From positions 310,001 to 374,000 of the forward strand of contig NZ_JAMBNY010000001.1 in NCBI RefSeq assembly GCF_023715345.1: a DNA stretch of 64,000 nucleotides. Reading direction: 5' to 3'. The notes beneath the pieces are model-generated. The model did no database searches, was not told where the DNA came from, and saw only the letters and a program-made list of their open reading frames with translations. The stretch is from Paenibacillus camelliae (GTDB lineage Bacteria; Bacillota; Bacilli; Paenibacillales; Paenibacillaceae). The position numbers were made by a program, and so were the translations under genes. How positions within the stretch are numbered: position 1 is the stretch's first letter; the number at the start of each line of letters is the position of its first letter. Of the stretch, positions 18,219 to 27,782 are shown in pieces.

Positions 18219-19085
18219 TTATCTAGTACGCTTCAGCAGTTTATGTAAAAATCCTTTAATACCAGTTGAAGAGCTATTAGAAGGTATATTTAAATATTCC
18301 TTCGCAATTGCGATAATTGACTTTGCTGCATCACTTTCAGGAAATATAACAAGTAGCGGCATTTGCTTCTTAACTGATTTAGAAACGTGAGGGTCATCGT
18401 ATATGTTGCCAATTGACGGCAAATCAACATTCAGGAATCTCTTCGTTGCACTTGCTATGCTTGCAGCTGTTCGTTCGCCTTCAGAGCGATCACCAGATCG
18501 ATTCACGACCATCTTAAATTGTACAGATGCATCAATCGAATGCACCATCTTAATTAGGGCATATGCATCCGTAATCGATGTTGGTTCTGGTGTCGTAACA
18601 ACAATGGTCTCGTCAGAAGCAGTAATAAATTGAGCGGTTTCCTTAGACAGCCCTGCACCAGTATCAAAGATGATATAGTCATAATGTCCTTGCAGCTTCA
18701 TAATTTCAGTACCAAAACGATTAACCTCATCATCCGATAGTCTCACAAGCTCTAGCAGACCTGAGCCACCAGCAATATAATGAAGTCCTTCAGGCCCAAC
18801 ACTAATAATATCCCAAATCGTCTTTTCATTTTTTACAAGGTGATACAGATTATATCGAGAGCTTGTACCCATGAGCACATCGATATTGGCCATTCCAATA
18901 TCAGCATCGATAACGAGTACCTTTTTTCCGAACCGCTGCAAGGCGATGCTAAAGTTCAGGCTGAAGTTTGATTTCCCAACACCGCCTTTACCGCTAGTAA
19001 CGGAAATAAATTTGGTTTTTTCTTCGTTATATTGAGCTGAGTGCTGCTTAACTAATTTTCTTAATGCTTCTGCTTGGTCATTCAT
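18219..19085 (-). CDS. flhG: Flagellar number/placement ATPase FlhG (YlxH, MinD-like)
   Basis: This 288-residue MinD/ParA-family ATPase controls flagellar number and pattern by acting on FlhF. The N-terminal MNDQAEALRKLV contains the DQAxxLR motif that activates the FlhF GTPase. The deviant Walker A SGKGGVGKSN lies at 31-40, followed by VLVIDADIGMANIDVLMG and IIFDTGAGLS. It overlaps the end of flhF by 8 bases, as is common for this pair. Confidence 0.95.
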   Translation of the reverse strand: MNDQAEALRKLVKQHSAQYNEEKTKFISVTSGKGGVGKSNFSLNFSIALQRFGKKVLVIDADIGMANIDVLMGTSSRYNLYHLVKNEKTIWDIISVGPEGLHYIAGGSGLLELVRLSDDEVNRFGTEIMKLQGHYDYIIFDTGAGLSKETAQFITASDETIVVTTPEPTSITDAYALIKMVHSIDASVQFKMVVNRSGDRSEGERTAASIASATKRFLNVDLPSIGNIYDDPHVSKSVKKQMPLLVIFPESDAAKSIIAIAKEYLNIPSNSSSTGIKGFLHKLLKRTR

Positions 19086-20496
19086 GATGAGAATCTCCTA
19101 GTAAAAGCTCAATATACTTGTTCAATTCGAATGGTGCAATATCGTCAGGTACATTTTGACCACTTGTAATAAATAGCGGCATGAGTCCATATTGCATAAC
19201 CATATTAAAGATCGAACCGTACACCTGCGTCTCATCAAGCTTTGTAAATACAACTTTTCTCACGCCGTATTTACTGAATTTTTCAGCAATAATTCTCATA
19301 TCTGCCGTCCTACCTGTAAGACTGAGCACAAGTACCGACTCACTCTGTTCATTACGCGGTAGTAAACTGTTAACCTCAGATACATGTAGATCACTACTGT
19401 AGTTACGACCTGCCGTATCCATAAATATTAGCTCAGTATGCTCCAGTGCTGTAATTGCTCGCTCTAGCTCAAGCGGAGAGAACACAACCTCTAGCGGTAG
19501 ATTGAGTATATTGGCATATGTCCGAAGCTGCTCTACAGCAGCAATTCGATAAGTATCAGCAGTAATGAGTCCTAGCTTCTTACCTTCTTTGATCGAATAA
19601 TTTGCCGCAAGCTTTGCAATGGTCGTCGTTTTCCCGACACCTGTTGGTCCAACAAACTGAACCAATTGACTCGTAGGTGCTAGCGTAGATTTCTGATATG
19701 GAAATAACCATTCCTTCAGCTTTTCTTTCGTAAGATGCCACACTTGATTCGTATCTAGCGCAACACCAGCTTCCTCTTCTAGCTGCAAAAGCTCCTCGAA
19801 CAGCAGATCAATCCATTGCTCGTCAAGCTCCTGCTCTTGTAATCTCGATTTTAGAGCAATAATAGCTTCTGATGGCTCACGATCCTCGTTGTCTTTTTGT
19901 GATAGTCTGACCATTTCTAATCTCAAGCTTTTTAACTCATTAACAATAAATTGTTCCGTCGGTGTCATATCATTCGATGTGTTTGAAGCTTCCTTTGCAG
20001 CTGTAGCTTTTGGTGTTGGAACCTTCGACTCAAGGTGATTAGCAACCACGCTGCCTACTTCCTCGCCGCCCTCGTCCACTGGATTCGTTACGGTTGATCC
20101 AGTATTATACAAGCGTGATGCAAACGACGCTGCCCCATCAGTTGCTGAGGGTATCGCCTTGCTACTTTTATTCGTAGCCAAAGCAGCAGGAGGAGCAGAA
20201 GGATTTTCATTGTCCTGAGGTTTCGTTTTTTTGGAAGCCTTCAGGATCTGCTCGATCACTTGATCAACATCGATATCATCTAAAGCTGAATTACTCGGCT
20301 TAGGCTTTGTTTCAGGCTTTGCTGAATTTGGTTCAACTGCAGCCATGACCTCCAGCTTACGTTTACGAAACATCCCCATAAAACCGCCGACTTTAATCTC
20401 TCTAGATTCAAGAATGACTGCATCCTTGCCTAATTCACTTTTTATGAGCGGAACTGCATCTGACATTGCGTCTACGACATATTTTTTCACTCTCAC
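19078..20496 (-). CDS. flhF: Flagellar biosynthesis SRP-family GTPase FlhF
   Basis: This 472-residue SRP-type GTPase directs early placement of flagella. It has an N-terminal basic domain, a long low-complexity linker (about 55-175) and an N domain. The G domain follows, with P-loop [14 protein letters not shown] from 283, TADTYRIAAVEQLRTYA, FMDTAGR and FTKLDE. The GTG start overlaps the flhA stop as GTGA. The neighbours flhA upstream and flhG downstream are as in B. subtilis. Confidence 0.95.
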   Translation of the reverse strand: MRVKKYVVDAMSDAVPLIKSELGKDAVILESREIKVGGFMGMFRKRKLEVMAAVEPNSAKPETKPKPSNSALDDIDVDQVIEQILKASKKTKPQDNENPSAPPAALATNKSSKAIPSATDGAASFASRLYNTGSTVTNPVDEGGEEVGSVVANHLESKVPTPKATAAKEASNTSNDMTPTEQFIVNELKSLRLEMVRLSQKDNEDREPSEAIIALKSRLQEQELDEQWIDLLFEELLQLEEEAGVALDTNQVWHLTKEKLKEWLFPYQKSTLAPTSQLVQFVGPTGVGKTTTIAKLAANYSIKEGKKLGLITADTYRIAAVEQLRTYANILNLPLEVVFSPLELERAITALEHTELIFMDTAGRNYSSDLHVSEVNSLLPRNEQSESVLVLSLTGRTADMRIIAEKFSKYGVRKVVFTKLDETQVYGSIFNMVMQYGLMPLFITSGQNVPDDIAPFELNKYIELLLGDSHHE

Positions 20497-22523
20497 AGAT
20501 TAACCACCCCAACGCTCTGTACTTCAATATTCGGCTCAAGCTCACTATAGGAAATAATCGGCAAATCCTGCATCGTGCGAGCAACAATTTGTCTCAAATA
20601 CATACGAATGGTTGGCGAAGTCAGTACAATAGGCTGTTGACCTGATTGCAGCAAACGATTGACTTGCTCGGTGAGACGTTGAAAAATTTGCTGTGATGAT
20701 ACAGGATCAAGAGATACATAGCTGCCTTGATCATTTTGCTGTACGGATTCAATGATTTTCTTCTCCAGCTGCGCACCTAGCGTGATGACTCGCAAGGATT
20801 GGCCACCTGGTGCATATTGCTGTGTAATTTGTCTTGATAGAGCCTGTCTTACATATTCCGTTAAAATATCGGTATCCTTCGAATATTGACCATAGTCTGC
20901 CAATGTCTCGAAGATCGTAACTAGATCGCGAATCGAAACTTTTTCTTGGAGAAGCTTCGTCAACACTTTTTGCACGTCACCGATGGACATTACACCTGGA
21001 ATTAAATCTTCTACAAGTGCAGGATAATTTGCCTTCACATTCTCTACCAGTGCCTTCGTTTCTTGACGTCCAATGAGCTCATGTGCATGACGCTTAACGA
21101 TTTCCGTTAGATGTGTAGCCACAACGGATGGTGGATCAACGACCGTGTAACCAGACAGCTCCGCTCGTTCCTTCGTCATCTCATCAATCCATATCGCTGG
21201 CAATCCAAATGCCGGCTCAGTTGTTTCGATGCCGTGAATCGATTCATCATCATAACCTGGGCTCATAGCCAAGTAGTGATTAAGAAGCAATTCTCCTCTG
21301 GCAACCGTATTCCCTTTTATTTTAATGACATATTCATTCGGTTTAAGCTGAATGTTATCTCGTATTCTAATAACAGGTACGACAAGTCCTAGCTCAAGCG
21401 CACACTGTCGTCTGATCATAATGATCCGATCTAGTAGATCTCCACCCTGCTGCGTATCAGCTAAAGGAATTAAGCCATAGCCAAATTCAAATTCGATTGG
21501 GTCTACCGATAGCAAGCTTATGACGCTTTCTGGACTTCTAACCTCTTCGATTTGCTGTTCTTCAACAAGCAATTCATCCTGTTCTGCCTTTTTAAGCTGT
21601 GAACGACTAAGTAAATAACCGGCGATCGCAAGTCCAATAGCAAACGGCCATGTTCTAAGTATTCCAATAGGTGTTAAGCCTAATACGGCAATCGTTGCTG
21701 CTGCTACATATAGCAGCTTAGGATATTTGAACAGCTGACCAGTAATATCCTCTGCCAAATTTCCTTCCGATGCTGAACGAGTAACAATTAAGCCTGAAGC
21801 TGTTGAGATCAACAACGCAGGAATTTGAGCAACAAGACCATCACCGATTGTTAGAATTGTGAACGTCGTTGATGCTTCTCCGAAGCTTAAGCCCATCATA
21901 GCCATACCGATAATGAAACCGCCGATCAGGTTAATAATCATCATGATGATCGTGGCAATTGCATCACCCTTAATAAACTTACTCGCACCATCCATTGCTC
22001 CATAAAAGTCAGCTTCTCGCTCGATGGTGGAACGGCGTTCTTTCGCTTCCTGCTCATTAATAAGTCCAGAGTTCAAGTCCGCATCGATACTCATCTGCTT
22101 ACCTGGCATTGCATCAAGTGTAAAGCGAGCTGCTACCTCAGCGACACGCTCTGAACCTTTGGTAATGACGATAAATTGAACGACCACGAGAATTAAAAAC
22201 ACGATAAAGCCAATAACAACCTGGCCTCCGCCTACCCATTGACCAAACGTTTCAATGACAGCTCCGCCTTCTGCATGGGTTAGTATGTTTCTAGTGGTAG
22301 AAATACTAAGCGCGAGTCGGAATATTGTTGTAACGAGTAGAATCGCTGGGAATATCGAGAAGTCCAAAGCTGACTTTGTATTCATAGCTACAAGTAGAAT
22401 CGTGATCGCCATCGTAATATTAACGATTAGAAGAAAGTCAATTAATAGAACTGGGAGCGGTACGATCATCATGAGAATTATCCCGATAATTCCACACGTT
22501 ATAATGAGCTCTTTTAACTTCAT
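20493..22523 (-). CDS. flhA: Flagellar type III export protein FlhA
   Basis: This 676-residue integral membrane component of the flagellar export gate forms the nonameric ring with a cytoplasmic docking platform. About eight membrane helices occupy the first 310 residues, including the conserved FHIPEP-family segment RLALSISTTRNILTHAEGG and GKQMSIDADLNSGLI. A long soluble C-terminal domain follows. Length and motif order are typical. It is tightly linked to flhB upstream and flhF downstream. Confidence 0.96.
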   Translation of the reverse strand: MKLKELIITCGIIGIILMMIVPLPVLLIDFLLIVNITMAITILLVAMNTKSALDFSIFPAILLVTTIFRLALSISTTRNILTHAEGGAVIETFGQWVGGGQVVIGFIVFLILVVVQFIVITKGSERVAEVAARFTLDAMPGKQMSIDADLNSGLINEQEAKERRSTIEREADFYGAMDGASKFIKGDAIATIIMMIINLIGGFIIGMAMMGLSFGEASTTFTILTIGDGLVAQIPALLISTASGLIVTRSASEGNLAEDITGQLFKYPKLLYVAAATIAVLGLTPIGILRTWPFAIGLAIAGYLLSRSQLKKAEQDELLVEEQQIEEVRSPESVISLLSVDPIEFEFGYGLIPLADTQQGGDLLDRIIMIRRQCALELGLVVPVIRIRDNIQLKPNEYVIKIKGNTVARGELLLNHYLAMSPGYDDESIHGIETTEPAFGLPAIWIDEMTKERAELSGYTVVDPPSVVATHLTEIVKRHAHELIGRQETKALVENVKANYPALVEDLIPGVMSIGDVQKVLTKLLQEKVSIRDLVTIFETLADYGQYSKDTDILTEYVRQALSRQITQQYAPGGQSLRVITLGAQLEKKIIESVQQNDQGSYVSLDPVSSQQIFQRLTEQVNRLLQSGQQPIVLTSPTIRMYLRQIVARTMQDLPIISYSELEPNIEVQSVGVVNL

Positions 22524-22544
22524 GATGTTCCCTCCCTTACATTA

Positions 22545-23642
22545 TTATTTAGCATGCTTCCTACCTCTAATCTTATATACATATGCCAGCACCTCTGCCA
22601 CAGCCTGAAACAGATCAGCAGGAATTGCATCTCCTATTTCTGTTTGACTGTATAAAGCACGTGCAAGTGGCTTATTTTCCATCGTTATTACATCATGCTC
22701 TTTTGCAACCTCTTTAATTTTAAGAGCAAGATGATCCATCCCTTTCGCGACAACGACCGGTGCTTCCATATTTGCAGCATCATATTTCAATGCAACAGCA
22801 AAATGTGTAGGGTTCGTAATAACGACGTCTGCATTAGGGACCTCCTGCATCATTCGCGATATTGCCATTCGCAATTGCTTTTCCCGGATTTTTCGTTTTA
22901 TTAACGGGTCACCTTCAGATTTCTTATGCTCATCTTTGATATCTTGCTTTGACATTCGAATACTTTTTGCGTGCTCATATTTTTGATATAAAAAGTCTAA
23001 AAATGCCAGTACGATTAATATAGCCCCTGTAGTTACACCCATTCGTATAACGAGAGATGCTAGATAAGATACTACAGTTTCAATAGGCTGAAGGCCTAAC
23101 CCTGTAATTGTTCCCCATTCATTGCTTATTATCGAAAAAACAACTACAGCAATGATAATAACCTTTAATAAGCTTTTAGCGAACTCTACAAGACTGCGCA
23201 TAGAAAAAATACGCTTAAAGCCTTCGATCGGATTTAGTTTTTTTAATTGAACCTTTAACGGTTCGTTCGTTAATAGAAATCCAAACTGCACAACATTGCC
23301 AATAACGCCAGTGATCATGACGATCGCAAGTATAGGAGCGATAATTAGCAGCACCTGAAGTATAACGTTGATAAAGAAATCACCAAGGTTTGTAATCGTG
23401 ACTTCCATCGTTAACCAATTTTCAAACAAATCATGAAATAAATTCGTAAAATGTGTTTTATAGTAATCTCCGAGCATCATAAAGGATGCGAAGCACAGTG
23501 TAAGAATCAACGCGGATGGAAGCTCTTGGGATTTGGCAACCTGTCCTTTTTTTCGTGAGTCCTGTTTCTTCTTAGGGGTTGCCTTCTCTGTTTTTTCTTG
23601 ATTGAATAGCTGTAGATCTACAACTAAACGATATTTACGCAC
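22545..23642 (-). CDS. flhB: Flagellar type III export switch protein FlhB
   Basis: FlhB is the export-gate component that switches substrate specificity after self-cleavage. The 365-residue protein begins with VDLQLFNQEKTEKATPKKKQD, has four membrane helices, and carries the autocleavage motif NPTH at 277-280 followed by FAVALKYD. The C-terminal domain is conserved to the end. A separate free FlhB-C-like gene lies 30 kb away near rnhB. No anomalies are visible. Confidence 0.96.
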   Translation of the reverse strand: MRKYRLVVDLQLFNQEKTEKATPKKKQDSRKKGQVAKSQELPSALILTLCFASFMMLGDYYKTHFTNLFHDLFENWLTMEVTITNLGDFFINVILQVLLIIAPILAIVMITGVIGNVVQFGFLLTNEPLKVQLKKLNPIEGFKRIFSMRSLVEFAKSLLKVIIIAVVVFSIISNEWGTITGLGLQPIETVVSYLASLVIRMGVTTGAILIVLAFLDFLYQKYEHAKSIRMSKQDIKDEHKKSEGDPLIKRKIREKQLRMAISRMMQEVPNADVVITNPTHFAVALKYDAANMEAPVVVAKGMDHLALKIKEVAKEHDVITMENKPLARALYSQTEIGDAIPADLFQAVAEVLAYVYKIRGRKHAK

Positions 23643-23659
23643 TGTTTTGCCTCCATTCT

Positions 23660-24460
23660 TTATGCAGGCGGACCTTGCACCACACCGAAAAATTGCTCTA
23701 GCGAGTTAAACATAACCGTAAAGATTTTCTCGAAGATCACTGCCATGCCTGGCATTAACAAGAAAATTAATAATAAACCAAGCATAATTTTTACTGGAAA
23801 ACCAATAACAAACACATTAAATTGAGGGGCTGTCTTTGCTAAGAAGCCAAGCCCAACATCTGTAATGAACATTGCAACCATTATCGGCAACGCAACTTGA
23901 ACTCCGATTACTATGCTGGAAATGACGGCGTTTGTTAAAAATTGGGCTAAGCTTCCATCTCCCATTCTAGAAAACCATTGATTTTCAATCGGGATATACA
24001 AGTAGCTGTCCATCAATCCAGTAAGTAAGAAGTGATGTCCATTCATCATTAAGAACACGACAAGCAAAAGCATATACTTAAAATTACCGAGCAATGGTAC
24101 CGATACACCCGATACAGGGTCTACGATGTTCGCCATTGCGAAACCGATCTGCATGTCGATGATCCCACCTGCAGTTTGTACCGTAACAAAAAACAGATAC
24201 ACAATAAACCCCATCATAAGTCCGATAAGCACTTCTCTTATGACAAGCAAGAAATATTGAATATCTATAATCATCGCCTGACTAGGACCGTGCACGGTTA
24301 CGATTAGCAGGGAAATAAAAAAGCCGAGCCCAATCTTAAATATCGCCGGAACATTTCTGTGATTAAAGATCGGTGTTACGACGAAAAAAGCTGTTACTCG
24401 ACAAAATATTAACAAAAAAATAGGGACTGCCTCTAAAAATACATCTGTCATCGAATTCAC
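23660..24460 (-). CDS. fliR: Flagellar export apparatus protein FliR
   Basis: This 266-residue membrane protein forms part of the FliPQR core of the export gate. Characteristic segments are FCRVTAFFVVTPIFNHRNVPAIFKIGLGFF, GFIVYLFFVTVQTAGGIIDMQIGFAMANIVDP and VQVALPIMVAMFITDVGLGFLAKTAPQFNVF. The GTG start lies just after the fliQ stop with a weak Shine-Dalgarno; an ATG three codons downstream is possible. Translation is probably coupled to fliQ. Confidence 0.95.
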   Translation of the reverse strand: MNSMTDVFLEAVPIFLLIFCRVTAFFVVTPIFNHRNVPAIFKIGLGFFISLLIVTVHGPSQAMIIDIQYFLLVIREVLIGLMMGFIVYLFFVTVQTAGGIIDMQIGFAMANIVDPVSGVSVPLLGNFKYMLLLVVFLMMNGHHFLLTGLMDSYLYIPIENQWFSRMGDGSLAQFLTNAVISSIVIGVQVALPIMVAMFITDVGLGFLAKTAPQFNVFVIGFPVKIMLGLLLIFLLMPGMAVIFEKIFTVMFNSLEQFFGVVQGPPA

Positions 24461-24463
24461 AGC

Positions 24464-24733
24464 CTAACCGATATAATGGTGCAGATTATTAAATATCGTA
24501 TACGTGAAGTCGACAACCGTATTGAGAATCCACGGTCCGAATATGACTACCGCTAACAATACTGCAACGATCTTCGGTACAAACGCTAAAGTCTGTTCTT
24601 GGATCTGGGTTGTCGCCTGAAACACACTTACTACTAAACCAGTCACTAGTGCAAGAACGAGCATAGGTGCGGCTGCTTTCAATACAGTAAATACAGCTTG
24701 TCCAGCTATCCCTATAATAAAATCTGCACTCAA
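24464..24733 (-). CDS. fliQ: Flagellar export apparatus protein FliQ
   Basis: The 89-residue protein has two membrane helices and builds the export-gate core with FliP and FliR. Conserved segments are AAPMLVLALVTGLVVSVFQATTQIQEQTLAFVPKI and the second hydrophobic helix ending in WILNTVVDFT. The start codon is TTG behind AGGAGGGGG (about 5-base gap). Length and position between fliP and fliR are standard. Confidence 0.95.
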   Translation of the reverse strand: MSADFIIGIAGQAVFTVLKAAAPMLVLALVTGLVVSVFQATTQIQEQTLAFVPKIVAVLLAVVIFGPWILNTVVDFTYTIFNNLHHYIG

Positions 24734-24756
24734 TATTTCCCCCTCCTGATCTAGCT

Positions 24757-25512
24757 TTAAGGGTTAAAGCTTAGTAGTAATGAACGTACAATGAGATACC
24801 AGCCATCTACTAATATAAACAATAGTATTTTGAAAGGCAGCGAGATCATGATCGGTGGTAGCATCATCATCCCCATCGCCATAAGTGTACTCGAAACAAT
24901 CATATCAATAATTAAAAATGGGATAAAAATCATAAAGCCCATCTGGAATGCCGTCTTCAATTCACTTATCGCGAAGGCTGGAATCAATGTCGTAATTGGA
25001 ATCTCCTCATACGATGATGGCTTTTCTTCCCCTGTATAATTCATGAACAATAGGAGATCCTTTTCACGCGTATGATTAAACATAAACTTTTTCATAGGCT
25101 TTGCAGCTTCTTCAAAGGCTTCCTCTTGTGTCAACTCACCTTGAATGTAAGGCTGAAGCGCCACTTGATTAATCTCATTAAATGTCGGTGCCATGATAAA
25201 GAATGTTAAAAACATTGCCAATCCAACAAGCACTTGCGCTGGAGGTATCGTATTCGTTCCCATCGATGTTTTCACAAAGCCAAGGACAATAACGATTCGA
25301 GTAAAGCTCGTCATTAACACCAAAATTGCAGGGGCAACGCTTAATACAGTGATTAGCAATAAAATAGAGAGTGTACTAGTCCCTGAAGCATCAGCATCAT
25401 CATTACCAATATTAATGGAGATATCAGGAAGCGGTTCAGCGTGAGCATATGGTACCAAGAAAACAAAAAACATCATTATCAATGGTACGATAAGCATCCA
25501 CTTTTTTTTCAT
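24757..25512 (-). CDS. fliP: Flagellar export apparatus protein FliP
   Basis: This 251-residue core export-gate protein has an N-terminal signal peptide (about residues 1-25, ending AHA). The conserved block reads LSVAPAILVLMTSFTRIVIVLGFVKTSMGTNTIPPAQVLVGLAMFLTFFIMAP. A second helical block carries FMIFIPFLIIDMIVSSTLMAMGMMMLPP. It lies between fliO and fliQ in the usual order. Confidence 0.96.
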   Translation of the reverse strand: MKKKWMLIVPLIMMFFVFLVPYAHAEPLPDISINIGNDDADASGTSTLSILLLITVLSVAPAILVLMTSFTRIVIVLGFVKTSMGTNTIPPAQVLVGLAMFLTFFIMAPTFNEINQVALQPYIQGELTQEEAFEEAAKPMKKFMFNHTREKDLLLFMNYTGEEKPSSYEEIPITTLIPAFAISELKTAFQMGFMIFIPFLIIDMIVSSTLMAMGMMMLPPIMISLPFKILLFILVDGWYLIVRSLLLSFNP

Positions 25513-25529
25513 TGTCCATCAACCATTCA

Positions 25530-26156
25530 TTATTTTTTATCTTTTAATAAAGACTCAAGCTCTTGCTTGCGCTCTGCTTGCTTATCAAGCTTAGTCTGCA
25601 ATAAGTCTTCGAATGAGCGTGGATCATTCCACATTTCATCCGAAGCATTCGTGGAATCAGACTGTTTCTTACGCGATGCAACGAATTGCTTGAGTGAGCT
25701 GAAGCTAATGTTGCTTTGCTCTGCTAATTCTAATGCTGCAATGATTTGCGCAACCTTATCAGGGTCTACTTCTTTGTCTAGCAAAGTAACAGATTCACCC
25801 ACACCTACGATGTAGATTCGATCTGCAACCTCAATCACTTGCATTGAGCTATTTTGTCCGAGACTAACTCCTCCAAGAGAACGCATGCCACGTTGATTAC
25901 CCCAGGCACGATTTCTTTTAGACAGCCACTTTACAGTGATCATTAAAAGCGCAATGACGATTGCTAAAGCTACAAATACCTTAATAACATCGAACACGAT
26001 GTTCGTCTGTTGAAACGCTGGAGACCCATCGCTTGCCAAGCCACTTCCTTGCTCGCTGTTACTTGAAGCAGCAACAGCGATGTTTGGAAGAGTTATGAAT
26101 AGTAAGCTACTACTAGCGATTTTTAGCACATACGAACGAATATTAAACTTACTCAT
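25530..26156 (-). CDS. fliO: Flagellar biosynthetic protein FliO/FliZ
   Basis: This 208-residue protein assists assembly of the FliP ring. It has an N-terminal signal-like helix ending AVA, a short extracellular Ser/Gln-rich stretch, and a membrane helix around 55-75. The cytoplasmic domain begins MRSLGGVSLGQNSSMQVIEVADRIYIVGVGESVTLL, the FliO pattern. In B. subtilis the homologue in this position is called FliZ. Its start overlaps or touches the cheY stop. Confidence 0.9.
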   Translation of the reverse strand: MSKFNIRSYVLKIASSSLLFITLPNIAVAASSNSEQGSGLASDGSPAFQQTNIVFDVIKVFVALAIVIALLMITVKWLSKRNRAWGNQRGMRSLGGVSLGQNSSMQVIEVADRIYIVGVGESVTLLDKEVDPDKVAQIIAALELAEQSNISFSSLKQFVASRKKQSDSTNASDEMWNDPRSFEDLLQTKLDKQAERKQELESLLKDKK

Positions 26157-26518
26157 TAGCCTAGTGTTTTCTTAATAGCTTCGATTACTCGATCAGCTTG
26201 GAATGGCTTAACGATGAAATCTTTCGCACCTGCTTGGATCGCGTCAATAACCATAGCTTGCTGACCCATCGCAGAGCACATAATAACTTTTGCATTTGCA
26301 TCAATTTTACGGATTTCCTTCAATGCTGAAATCCCATCCATCTCTGGCATCGTAATATCCATCGTAATTAGGTCTGGCTTCAATTCCTTAAATTTCTCAA
26401 TAGCTTGAGCACCGTCTGGTGCTTCACCAACTACCTCATAACCATTTTTGCTTAAAATATCACGAATCATCATTCGCATAAAAGCAGCATCATCAACAAT
26501 TAGAATACGATTAGACAT
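26156..26518 (-). CDS. cheY: Chemotaxis response regulator CheY
   Basis: This is a single receiver domain of 120 residues that, when phosphorylated by CheA, binds the flagellar switch. The acidic pocket is VDD (8-10), the phospho-acceptor is Asp54 in LITMDITMPEMDG, and Lys104 lies in FIVKPF. Placement inside the flagellar operon between fliY and fliO matches B. subtilis, where CheY-P promotes smooth swimming. Confidence 0.96.
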   Translation of the reverse strand: MSNRILIVDDAAFMRMMIRDILSKNGYEVVGEAPDGAQAIEKFKELKPDLITMDITMPEMDGISALKEIRKIDANAKVIMCSAMGQQAMVIDAIQAGAKDFIVKPFQADRVIEAIKKTLG

Positions 26519-26540
26519 CTTTCTTCCTCCTAGAAATCCG

Positions 26541-27782
26541 TTATTGTAGTTTTTGAATTCTGTCCCATTGACTCACGATATCTGTAACACGAACACCAAA
26601 GTTCTCGTCGATGACAACAACCTCGCCTTTTGCAATGAGCTTGTTGTTAACAAGAATATCGACTGGTTCACCTGCTAGCTTGTCCAGCTCAATAATTGAG
26701 CCTTGAGAAAGCTCAAGGATATCTTTTATTTGCTTCTGGGTCCTACCTAATTCTACAGTGACCTTCAATGGTATGTCGAGTAGTAAATTAAGATTTGTCC
26801 CATCGGTTTGCGTATATGGTGCTTGATTAAAATTCGCAAACTGTACAGGTTGAACATTTACGTTGCGATTCATGTTCGTTTGTTGATGCTGATCATAATT
26901 CATCGCAGGCGCTGGCGCTGGCTGAGCAAACATATCCTGTTGTGGGGCATGGAATGTATTACCCATTGGCTGCTGCTGCTCTACTTGAGCTGCTGGCGCT
27001 ACTGGCGGTACAGCCATTGGCGCTGGCGCAGGTGGAGTTGTCTCCTGAACAGGGGCCGGAGTAACATCCATCGGCTCCGTATCCGTACCCATCAGTGTTG
27101 CGACCATTTGCTTCGCAAAAGAAATTGGAAGCAGCTGCATAATTGTAGAATCTATTAAATCTCCAATCGTTAAATGGAAGGAAATTTTGATCATAATATC
27201 TTCTGGTGGAAGATGATCAATGCCATCTCCGCTTGTTACATCTAATATATTTATTCCAGGCGGCGATATATTTACTAGTCGGTTAAATATCGTCGACATC
27301 GACGTAGCAGAAGATCCCATCATTTGGTTCATTGCTTCTTGAACTGCTGAAATATGGATTTCATTCAGCTCTTGGTCAGTTACTTCTCCTTCTCCACCAA
27401 GCATTAAATCTGCGATTACTTGTGCGTCTTTCGTACGAATGACTAATGAATTTATACCTTCAAAGCCATCAACATATTCAACACTTACCGCAACATGCGG
27501 TTTAGGAAATACGTCACCAAGCTCGCTTTTACGAACGATAGATACGGAAGGAGTCGTAATATCTACCTTTCTACCTAATAAAGTTGACAATGCAGTTGCT
27601 GCACTGCCGAACGTAATATTTCCAATCTCACCTAAAGCATCCTGCTCTAGCGTAGACAGGTAATCCTCTAAGACGACCTCTTCTGCTTCTGCAGGAGTCA
27701 TGTCACTATGCTCGGGCTCACCTGAGGATTGACGAAGCAATGCATCGATTTCCTCCTGAGATAAATAATCTTTACTCGTCAT
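26541..27782 (-). CDS. fliY: Flagellar switch phosphatase FliY (FliN-type C-terminus)
   Basis: This 413-residue C-ring protein also dephosphorylates CheY-P. The N-terminus is a FliM/CheY-binding-like peptide (YLSQEEIDALLRQSSG). The CheC-like domain has two Glu/Asn motifs (LGEIGNITFGSAATALS and the region near VQEAMNQMMGSSATSMS). A Pro/Gln/Ala-rich linker (about 235-320) follows, then a FliN/SpoA domain (LLLDIPLKVTVELGRTQKQIKDILELSQGS). Its start overlaps the fliM stop by 11 bases. Confidence 0.95.
   Translation of the reverse strand: MTSKDYLSQEEIDALLRQSSGEPEHSDMTPAEAEEVVLEDYLSTLEQDALGEIGNITFGSAATALSTLLGRKVDITTPSVSIVRKSELGDVFPKPHVAVSVEYVDGFEGINSLVIRTKDAQVIADLMLGGEGEVTDQELNEIHISAVQEAMNQMMGSSATSMSTIFNRLVNISPPGINILDVTSGDGIDHLPPEDIMIKISFHLTIGDLIDSTIMQLLPISFAKQMVATLMGTDTEPMDVTPAPVQETTPPAPAPMAVPPVAPAAQVEQQQPMGNTFHAPQQDMFAQPAPAPAMNYDQHQQTNMNRNVNVQPVQFANFNQAPYTQTDGTNLNLLLDIPLKVTVELGRTQKQIKDILELSQGSIIELDKLAGEPVDILVNNKLIAKGEVVVIDENFGVRVTDIVSQWDRIQKLQ

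Noticed and set aside
20493..22523. Long plus-strand open frames opposite flhA, cheA and fliY
   Set aside because: Antisense shadows of strong coding sequence with no Shine-Dalgarno and no recognisable protein.
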